NCBI GenBank assembly: GCA_023424585.1
Contig: JAFADT010000314.1
Span: 1-6,044, forward strand
Direction: 5' to 3'
From: Pseudomonadota bacterium
GTDB lineage: Bacteria > Myxococcota > Myxococcia > Myxococcales > Myxococcaceae
Length of the DNA stretch: 6,044 bases
The notes under the pieces are model-generated. The model saw only the letters and a program-made list of their open reading frames with translations, was not told the origin of the DNA and searched no databases. This document shows, piece after piece, positions 1 to 6,044 of the stretch; the stretch's first letter is position 1, and each line of letters begins with the position of its first letter. The position numbers and the translations under genes were made by a program.

Positions 1-876
1 GGCCTCGGTGGGGCCGTACAGGTTGACGAGCCGCCCCTGCGGCCCCGCCGCGAGCACGCTGCGCACCGCGCGCGGATCCGCCCGGTCGCCGCCGAAGAAC
101 GCGTGGCGGAGGGCCGCCAGCGCTCCCGGCTCCTCGCGCGCCACCTCGTGGAAGAGTGCGGTGGTGAGCAGCGCGGTGGTGGCGCCCACCTCGCGCAGCT
201 TCCGGGCGAGGTGCGGCGGAGACAGCGTGACGTCACGGGGCAGGATGACCAGCCGGGCGCCGTTGAGCAGCGCGCCCCAGATCTCGAACGTGGCCGCGTC
301 GAACGACGGCGTGGAGACCTGGGCGACGACGTCCGCCGGCGTCAGGTGCACGTAGTTCGTGTCGCGAACCAGGTGGACGATGGAGCGGTGCTCCACGCCC
401 GCGCCCTTCGGCGTCCCCGTGGAGCCCGACGTGTAGAGCACGCAGGCCAGCTGCTCCGGCCATCCGGAGGCGGGCGCGGCGGTGTCCTGGCGGGAGAGCG
501 CGTCCGCGTCCGTATCCAGGCACACCGTGGGCCAGGACGGCTCCGGCAGGACGGACAGCAGCGGTCGCACCGTCACCATCGCGGACAGGCCCGCGTCCTG
601 GCACATGAAGGTCAGCCGCCGCGCCGGATAGGCCGGATCCAACGGCACGTAGCAGCCGCCGGCCTTGAGGATGCCGAGCATGCCCACCACGAGCTCCAGC
701 CCCCGCTCCAGGCACAGCCCCACGCGGCCCTCAGGCCGCAGGCCCAGGGACAGCAGGTGCCGCGCGAGCTGGTTCGCCCGCGCCTCCAGCTCCCCATAGG
801 TGAGCGTCCGGCCCTCGTGCTCCACGGCCACGGACTCCGGCGCGCGCCGGGCCTGGGCCTCGAAGAGCCGGGGGAG
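1..876 (-). other. Adenylation domain A2, N-terminal part, truncated by the window edge
   Basis: Starts about DTLPRLFEAQARRAPESVAVEHEGRT and shows LTYGELEARANQLA (A1), the A3 core YTSGSTGTPKG (403-435), STPSFDAATFEIWGALLNGA (A4; Asp codon 298-300) and LVNLYGPTEA (A5, 1-30). The window stops before A6, so the last code positions and the catalytic lysine are missing. By manual alignment the readable specificity residues are D235, A236, F239, L278, F299, G301, L322, giving DAFLFGL plus three unknowns. Asp235 indicates an alpha-amino acid; a DAF start with hydrophobic positions hints at a branched or otherwise hydrophobic residue, but the substrate cannot be called. It differs from A1 in style (FFGGDRADP instead of LVGGEALPG). 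Confidence 0.93.
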
Positions 877-3800
877 GGTGTCCTGCACGAAGGGCGCGGC
901 GCCGGTGGTGCTCCAGTCCACGAGCACCCGAGCGCGCTCGGCGGTGTCCATCAGCGGCAGCCGATGGACGGCGACGGTCGCGTCTGCCGCCACGGCCTCC
1001 AGCAGCACGCGGAGGTGGTCCGCGAGCCGCGCGGCGGTGGTCGGCGTGAAGAGGTCGCGGCTGTACTCCAGCGTCCCGTCCAGGCCCCCGTCACGCGCCA
1101 GCATCGACAGGCTGAGGTCGAAGCGCGACGTGTCCACCTCGGTGGGCAGCAGCGCCACGCGGACGCCGTGCAGGGCGGGAGGCTGCACGGGCGCGTTGTG
1201 CAGCGCGAACATCACCTGGAACAGCGACGCGCGGCCCTCGCCCCGCTCCGGGGCCAGGGACTCCACCAGCCGCTCGAACGGGACGTCCTGCCAGGCATAC
1301 GCGGACAGGGCGGACTCACGGACGCGGTCCAGCAGGTCCGTGAAGCGAGGCGCGCCGTCCAGGCGGGCCCGCAGCACCAGCGTGTTGAGGAACACGCCGA
1401 TGAGCGGCTCCAGCTCCGGCCGCGTGCGGTGGGCCACGGGGCTGCCCACGGCGAAGTCGTCCTGTCCGGAGTAGCGCGCGAGCAGCGCCTCGTATCCGGC
1501 CAGCAGCACCATGAAGAGCGTCGCGTCCCGGCCGCGCCCCACCTGCTCCAGCGCACGCACCAGCGAGGCCGGCAGCGTGAAGACATGGCTTCCGCCGCGA
1601 GCGGTCCGCGCCGAGGGGAGGCCCTGCTCGGCGGGCAGCGCCAGCGCGGGCAGGTCCTTGAGCGACGTCCGCAGCGCGTCCAGGTGGGCCCGCGCCTCCG
1701 CCGTCTCCCCCTGCTGGCGCTGCCACACGGCGAAGTCGGCGGCCTGCACATCAAGCGCCGGAAGCGGCGAGGGTCGGCCCTCGCGGAACGCCGTGTAGAG
1801 GGAGCCCACCTCGTGGGCGAGCACGCCCATGGACCACCCGTCGGAGACGATGTGGTGCATGCAGAGGAGCAGCACGTGCTCCTGCTCGGACACCTGGAAC
1901 AGCCGCGTGCGCATCAGCGGGCCGGTGCCCAGGTCGAAGGGCCGGGCCGCCTCCTCACGCAGGCGCTGGCGCAGGGCATCGCCCGCCGGAAGCGGCTCCA
2001 CCGGCAGGGACCACTCCGACGGCGGCGCGTGGATGCGCTGGAGCGGCTGGCCGTCGCGCTCCTCGAACGTGGTTCTCAGCGGTTCGTGCCGGCGGACGAG
2101 CTCCGCGAACGCGCGGCGCAGCACCTCCACGTCCAGGGGACCGGAGAGCCGCAGGGCCAGGGAGATGTTGTAGCGCGCCTGCCCCGGCTCCAGCCGATCC
2201 AGGAACCACATGCGCTGCTGCGCGAACGACAGCGGCAGCGCCCCGCCCCGCGCCACGGTGGGGATGGGGTCGGCGGGATGCCGGGAGGGGAGCGCCTCGA
2301 TGCGCTCCGCGAGCCGCGCGACCGTGGGCGCGTCGAACAGCGCGCGCACGGGCAGGTCCACGCCGAAGCGGGCCGCCACGCGGGTGACGAGCTGGGTGGC
2401 CAGCAGCGAATGTCCACCGAGCGCGAAGAAGTCATCGTGCGCGCCCACGCGCTCCACGTGCAGCACGTCCTGGAACAGCGCGGCCAGCTTCTCCTGGAGC
2501 GGCGTCAGGGGGCCCGCGTCCACGGTGACGGTCGGCGTTGCTACGGGAGCGGGCAGGGCCCCTCGGTCCACCTTGCCGTTGGGCGTGAGGGGCAGGGCGT
2601 CCAGTCCCACGAACGCCGAGGGCACCATGTACTCGGGGAGGCGCGAGCGCAGGTGCTCGCGCAGGGCCCCGGCCTCCACGGAGGCGGGGGCGACGTAGGC
2701 CACGAGGCGCTGTTCACCGGGCACGTCCTCGCGCACGGCGACCACGGCCTCGCGGACCTCGGGGTGCGTGCGGAGCGCGGCCTCCAGCTCACCGGGTTCG
2801 ATGCGGAAGCCGCGCAGCTTCACCTGGTGATCGACGCGGCCCAGGAACTCCAGCGTCCCGTCCGCGCGCCAGCGCACCCGGTCCCCCGTGCGGTACAGCC
2901 GCGCGCCCGGCACCTCGCGGAACGGATCCGGCACGAAGCGCTCCGCCGTGAGGTCCGGCCGGCCCAGGTAGCCGCGCACCACGCCCTCGCCCCCGATGAA
3001 CAGCTCCCCGGGGACCCCGGCCGGCACCGGCCGCAGCCCGGCGTCCAGGACGTGCAGTCCGGTGTTCGCCAGCGGCCGGCCCAGCGGCACCGTGCCCTCG
3101 GTGTCCGCCTCCACGCGATGCATGGACGACCAGACGGTCGTCTCGGTGGGGCCGTACATGTTGAGCAAGGCCGGGACGTGGGCCCGCAGCCGCGCGGCCA
3201 GTCCTCCCGGGAGCGCCTCACCGCCCACGAGCAGCTGGCGCAGTCCGCCCAGCGCACGCAGCGCGCGAGGCTCCTCCACGAGCGCGCGGGCATACGAGGG
3301 CGTGCACTGGAAGTGGGTGACGGCGTGATGCTCCAGCGCCTCCGCGAGCGCGGCGGGCTCCAGGCCCGTCGGCACGAGCACCACCTGGAAGCCGCGCGTC
3401 CAGGACCAGAGCAGCTCCAGCACGGAGATGTCGAAGGAGATGCTCGTCATCGCCAGCCACGTGCCGGGGCTCGGCGAGACGTGCGCGTCCATCGCGCGGA
3501 GGAAGTTCATCACCGTCCGCTGCGGCACGCCCACGCCCTTGGGCCGCCCCGTCGAACCCGACGTGTAGAGCACGTACGCGAGCGTTCGCGCGTCGCTCGC
3601 GGACCGCACGAAGTCCGCGCCCACCGAAGGGTCCACGTCGTCGAGGAAGAGCCGGTGCTCGGCCGGCACCGCGAGCACGTCCTCCAGGCGGCGAGGCCCG
3701 ACCAGGACCTTCGCCCCCGAGTCCGCCCACATCGCGGCGAGCCGCTGCGCTGGATACGCCGGATCCAACGGGAGGTAGGCCGCCCCCGCCTCCAGGATGC

Positions 3801-6044
3801 CGAGCATCCCCACCGCCAGCTCCACCGAGCGGTCCACGCACAGGCCCACCACGGACTCCTGCCCCACACCGCGCTGCCGCAGGGTGTGCGCCAGGGCACG
3901 GGCCCGGGCGCGCAGCTCCCGGTACGTGAGCCGGTGCGCTCCCGCGACGAGCGCGACGGCATCGGGGGTCCGGGCCACCTGCGCCGCGAAGCGTGAGGAG
4001 ATGGTGGCGTCCGCCGGGAACTCGACCTCGGGGCCCCGCGACAGCGCGAGCAGGTGCTCCGCCTCCAGGGCGTCCAGCCACGGCAGCGCGTCCACCTTGC
4101 GCGAAGGGTCGGAGACCGCGGCCTCCAGCAGCACCCGCAGGTGGCCGGCGATGCGCGCCACGGTGTCCGCGTCGAAGAGGTCGGTGGCGTACTCCAGCCA
4201 GCCCTCGAAGCCCCGCGCGGACTCGGCGAGCGACAGCGTGAGGTCGAACATCGCCGTGCCGGGGTGCACGTCCACCAGCCGTGACTCGAGGCCTGGCAGC
4301 ACCGGGGCCTCCACCTGCGCGCCCTGGAGGATGAACATCACCTGGAAGAGGGGCGTGTGCCCGCGCTCGCGCGTGGGCTGGAGCGCCTCCACCAGCTTCT
4401 CCAAGGGCACGTCCTGGTGCGCGTACGCGCCCATCGCCGCCGCGCGCACGCGGCCCAGCAGCTCACGGAAGGTGGGCGCGCCGGACAGCCGCGTGCGCAT
4501 CACCAGCGTGTTGACGAAGAGGCCCACCAGGCGCTGGAGCTCCGCGCGTCCCCGGCCCGCGATGGCCGTGCCCACGCTGATGTCGTCCTGTCCCGCCCGG
4601 CGCGCGAGCACCGCCTGGAAGCCCGCGAGCAGCACCATGAAGGGGGTGACGCCCTCGCGCACCGCCAGCGTCCGGACCGCTTCGGCCAGTCGCGAGTCGA
4701 GCACCACCGGCACCCGAGCCCCCTGCGTCCCCCGCTCGGCGGGGCGCGGCCGATCCGTTGCCAGCTCGAGCAACCGGGGCGCGGCCGCGAGCTGCGTGCG
4801 CCAGGAGTCCAGCTGGGCCGCGAGCGCGGCGCCGTCCAGCCACTCCCGCTGCCACTCCGCGTAGTCGGCGTAGGTCAACGGCAGGGCGGGGAGCTGCGCT
4901 CGCCGGCCCTCGCGCAAACTCGCGTAGAGGGCGGACACCTCACGCACCAGCACCGCCATGGACGTGCCGTCCGACACGATGTGGTGCATGACGAGCACCA
5001 GCACGTGCGTGCGCGCATCCAGCGTCAGCAGCGTGGCGCGCACCAGCGGGCCTCGCGCCAGATCGAACGGGCGGCGGGCCTCTTCGTGGGCCAGCCGGGA
5101 GGCTTCCGCCTCGCGGCGCTCCGGCGGCACGGACTCCAGCGACACGCGCGCCAGCGGCAGCATCGCGTCTGGGGAGATGACCTGGAGCGGCCGGCCGTCC
5201 CTTTCGCGGAAGGACGTCCTCAGCGCGTCGTGGCGCGCCGCGAGCATCTGGAGGCAGCCCTCCAACGCGGACACGTCCAGCTCGCCTTCCAGGCGCACGG
5301 CGGCGGGCAGGTTGTACGTCACGTCGCCCGGCGCGTACCGGTCCAGGAACCACAGGCGTGCCTGCGCGAAGGACGCCGCCCGGTCGCCCGTCACGTCCCG
5401 GCGCCGCAGCGTGCTGGCCGACGGGCCTGACGCCGTCCGGAGCGTGAGCAACCGCCGCGCGAGGGACGTGATGCTCGGCCCCTGGAGGAGCCACTCCATG
5501 GGCACCGTGAGGCCGGTGCCCGTGCTCACCTCGTGGGCCAGCTCCACCGCGCCCAGCGAGTCCAACCCATGGCGCGTCACCGGAGCATCGACGTCGAGCT
5601 CCTCGCGGCGCATCCGCGCGTGTCGGGCCACGAGGTCGCGCAGCCAGGCCACCAGCGCCTCCGCGTCCGGCTTCGCGGACGGAGTCACGGGAAGGGCCTC
5701 GGATGGCGAAGCGTCGGACACGCCGGTCCCCGTCGCCGCCTCGACCGCCCTCGGAGCAGGGACTCCCGCGGCTTCACCAGCGCCACCGCTGGAAGGCGAA
5801 GGATGGAGCGCTTGAGGCGAGGCGAGAGGTCCTTCGGACGTCAACGCTGAACGAAGGGAGTCCTCCGACGCCGCGGTCGAGGGGAGGGGAGCCACGCCAC
5901 CGGGCTCCTCCTGCCGCCACGCCATCACCTCCTGCAACGTCCCCGCGAGGAAGGCCGCACGGCTCGCGTGCCGCTGCACCTTCCCGCTGGACGTCTTCGG
6001 CAGGCTGCCCGGCTCGATGAGCACCACCGCGTGCGCCTGCACCT
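1..6044 (-). CDS. Lipopeptide non-ribosomal peptide synthetase, FAAL-ACP-C-A-T-C-A (internal fragment, both ends missing)
   Basis: The minus strand holds one uninterrupted frame of 2014 codons with no stop, entering at 6042 and leaving at 1. Neither start nor stop is in the window, so no start can be chosen. Domain order by fragment residue: FAAL C-terminus 1-45, linker 46-125, ACP 126-201 (Ser162), C1 from about 223 (HHIVSDG at 353), A1 about 680-1160 (A3 core at 826, NGKVDR at 1155), T1 1178-1248 (Ser1212), C2 from about 1269 (HHIVSDG at 1396), A2 from 1723 (A3 core at 1870) to the edge. All core motifs seen are intact, so the enzyme looks functional. By family knowledge such a cytoplasmic megasynthase makes an N-acylated peptide: the FAAL adenylates a fatty acid, the ACP carries it, and C1 acylates the first amino acid. 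A1 probably selects glycine. No epimerase, methyltransferase or thioesterase is present here; module 2 and release lie downstream of position 1. The family is certain, the product unknown. Confidence 0.97.
425..442. repeat. 18-base perfect match to 3557-3574 (A3 core, A2 copy)
   Basis: The plus-strand sequence cccgacgtgtagagcacg occurs here and at 3557-3574 in the same orientation. It encodes the V-L-Y-T-S-G part of the A3 core in both A domains. It reflects shared ancestry of the modules and strong conservation rather than an independent element. Confidence 0.85.
910..2238 (-). other. Condensation domain C2 (LCL-like, peptide elongation)
   Basis: Motifs in order: LPLSFAQQRMWFLDRL (from 2238), RHEPLRTTF, HHIVSDGWSMGVL (HHxxxDG at 1837-1857), ADFAVWQRQ, QDDFAVGSPVAHR, LIGVFLNTLVLR, WQDVPFERLVE, then LFQVMFALHN. 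All expected catalytic residues are present. The Trp after HHxxxDG and the R-M-W-F-L-D start resemble the LCL subtype, which joins two L (or achiral) residues; this agrees with the lack of an upstream epimerase. It should condense the acyl-glycyl donor on T1 with the residue activated by A2. Edges are approximate, and subtype was judged by eye. Confidence 0.93.
2299..2511 (-). other. Peptidyl carrier (thiolation) domain T1
   Basis: Follows A1 after a short linker. It begins PLTPLQEKLAALFQDVL and contains DDFFALGGHSLLATQL, the classic peptidyl carrier motif; the Ser of GGHSLL (codon 2407-2409) is the phosphopantetheine site. It ends with LFDAPTVARLAERI. It should carry the aminoacyl group loaded by A1, then the N-acyl-aminoacyl thioester made by C1, and serve as donor for C2. 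No epimerase follows it, which fits an achiral residue such as glycine. Confidence 0.95.
2563..4005 (-). other. Adenylation domain A1, predicted glycine-activating
   Basis: A full A domain with its motifs in order: LTYREL (A1), A3 core YTSGSTGRPKG (3535-3567), FDISVLELLW (A4, about 3406-3435), NMYGPTETTVW (A5, 3130-3162), GRPLANT (A6), GELFIGG, YRTGDRVRWR (A7), GRVDHQVKLRGFRIEPGELE (A8), LPEYMVPSAF (A9) and NGKVDR (A10, 2563-2580). Aligning to the GrsA phenylalanine domain by eye gives specificity residues D235, I236, L239, Q278, L299, G301, M322, V330, W331, K517, that is DILQLGMVWK. This differs from the published glycine code DILQLGLIWK only by Leu to Met and Ile to Val. Glycine is therefore the best prediction; the alignment was manual. 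Confidence 0.92.
3557..3574. repeat. 18-base perfect match to 425-442 (A3 core, A1 copy)
   Basis: Partner of the match at 425-442, 3132 bases apart. A second match of 17 bases, ctcggtggggccgtaca, lies at 4-20 and 3142-3158 over the A5 motif, 3138 bases apart, so the two A domains are nearly collinear over this stretch. Such direct matches are common between NRPS modules and are possible sites of recombination or misassembly. Confidence 0.85.
4077..5376 (-). other. Condensation domain C1 (lipoinitiation: acyl-ACP to first amino acid)
   Basis: The core motifs of an NRPS condensation domain appear in order: C1 motif SFAQARLWFLD (5341-5373), RHDALRTSF near 5210-5235, the catalytic motif HHIVSDGTS (HHxxxDG at 4966-4986; the second His is the usual catalytic residue), YADYAEWQ near 4850-4872, QDDISVGTAIAGR near 4550-4590, LVGLFVNTLVMR near 4493-4530, and HQDVPLEKLVE near 4384-4416. 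All key residues are intact. Its place right after the FAAL-ACP pair means its donor is an acyl chain rather than a peptide. The residue after HHxxxDG is Thr where C2 has Trp. Domain edges are approximate. Confidence 0.94.
5440..5667 (-). other. Acyl carrier protein domain (phosphopantetheine carrier for the fatty acyl starter)
   Basis: Residues 126-201 of the fragment form a typical four-helix carrier: a first helix DAEALVAWLRDLVARHA, then the motif RHGLDSLGAVEL, then VPMEWLLQGPSITSLARRL. The serine of GLDSLGAVEL (codon 5557-5559) is the expected 4'-phosphopantetheine attachment site. The GLDSL wording is that of ACPs working with acyl or polyketide chains, whereas the later carrier T1 has the peptidyl type GGHSLL. 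Sitting between the FAAL and the first condensation domain, it should receive the fatty acyl group from acyl-AMP and present it to C1. Confidence 0.93.
5668..5907 (-). other. Ala/Ser/Pro-rich interdomain linker between FAAL and ACP
   Basis: These 80 residues have no recognisable domain. They are rich in Ala, Ser, Pro, Gly and acidic residues (for example SPSSGGAGEAAGVPAPRAVE) and look disordered. Codon use is different from the flanking domains: between 5701 and 5880, 20 of 60 codons end in A or T, against 3 of 60 in the start of C1 (5161-5340). The likely role is a flexible tether that lets the ACP reach both the FAAL active site and C1. The frame is continuous through it. Confidence 0.8.
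5908..6044 (-). other. C-terminal tip of a fatty acyl-AMP ligase (FAAL) domain
   Basis: The first about 45 residues read VVLIEPGSLPKTSSGKVQR followed by HASRAAFLAGTL. The LPKTSSGKVQR stretch is the A10-type motif near the end of adenylate-forming enzymes, and its lysine is the one expected to contact the adenylate. The TSSGK wording with a following R-x-x-F-L-A-G tail is typical of FAALs that hand acyl-adenylates to a carrier protein, rather than of amino acid-activating A domains, which end in NGKVDR as A1 does here. The ACP directly after it supports this. The bulk of the domain, including the FAAL-specific insertion that blocks CoA use, lies beyond 6044, so a related acyl-CoA ligase-like loading domain cannot be excluded. 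Confidence 0.85.

Noticed and set aside
103..180. A possible small deletion in A2 in the TTALLTTALFHEV region, where TTAL is repeated.
   Set aside because: Careful re-reading of the complementary codons gives the full TTALLTTALFHEVAREEPG, the normal length for this part of an A domain.
2238..2298. Possible epimerase or methyltransferase between T1 and C2.
   Set aside because: T1 is followed after about 20 residues by the C-domain start LPLSFAQQRMWFLD; there is no room for a further domain.
103..3996. A 1297-codon open frame on the plus strand.
   Set aside because: It lies exactly antisense to the NRPS codons, its translation is Arg/His/Gln/Gly-rich with no recognisable domain, and its length follows from rare TTA/CTA/TCA codons in the sense gene.
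3218..4081. A 287-codon minus-strand open frame over A1.
   Set aside because: It is out of frame with the A1 domain, is Gly/Ala/Arg-rich and shows no motif, whereas the overlapping NRPS frame shows all A-domain motifs.
4357..5430. A 357-codon plus-strand open frame opposite ACP and C1.
   Set aside because: Same in-register antisense frame as the longer shadow; the minus strand beneath it carries intact condensation-domain motifs.
1..6044. Promoters, terminators, RNA genes, CRISPR or mobile elements.
   Set aside because: The whole window is covered by one coding frame with conserved domains and short linkers, and I saw no repeat array, inverted terminal repeats, tRNA-like fold or transposase.

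Overview
The window is the interior of one very large gene read on the minus strand: a lipopeptide-type non-ribosomal peptide synthetase (NRPS). A single frame (codon boundaries at positions 3k+1 to 3k+3) stays open from 6042 down to 1, 2014 codons with no stop and no start assignable, so both ends of the gene lie outside. I translated it through every 60-base line and met no frameshift. The base composition is very GC-rich with mostly G/C-ending codons. The domain style (fatty acyl-AMP ligase fused to NRPS modules, alanine/arginine-rich sequence) would suit a myxobacterium such as the Myxococcus/Corallococcus/Archangium group. This is an inference from style; no taxonomic marker is present.

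Layout in reading direction (high to low coordinates): end of a fatty acyl-AMP ligase (FAAL) domain (about 6044-5908); an 80-residue Ala/Ser/Pro-rich linker (5907-5668); an acyl carrier protein (5667-5440); condensation domain C1 (about 5376-4077); adenylation domain A1 (about 4005-2563) with a specificity code close to the glycine code; peptidyl carrier T1 (2511-2299); condensation domain C2 (about 2238-910); and the first part of adenylation domain A2 (876-1), cut just after its A5 motif.

Working model: the FAAL activates a fatty acid as acyl-AMP and loads it on the ACP; C1 joins the acyl chain to the amino acid (probably glycine) loaded by A1 on T1, giving an N-acyl-glycyl thioester; C2 passes this to the residue activated by A2, whose carrier is beyond the window. 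There is no epimerase, methyltransferase or thioesterase in the part seen. No promoter, terminator, RNA gene, mobile element or CRISPR was found, as expected inside a coding region. The long plus-strand open frames are antisense shadows. The sequence shows a well-ordered but recognisable assembly line; I see no evidence for a new class of system, although the product cannot be named.
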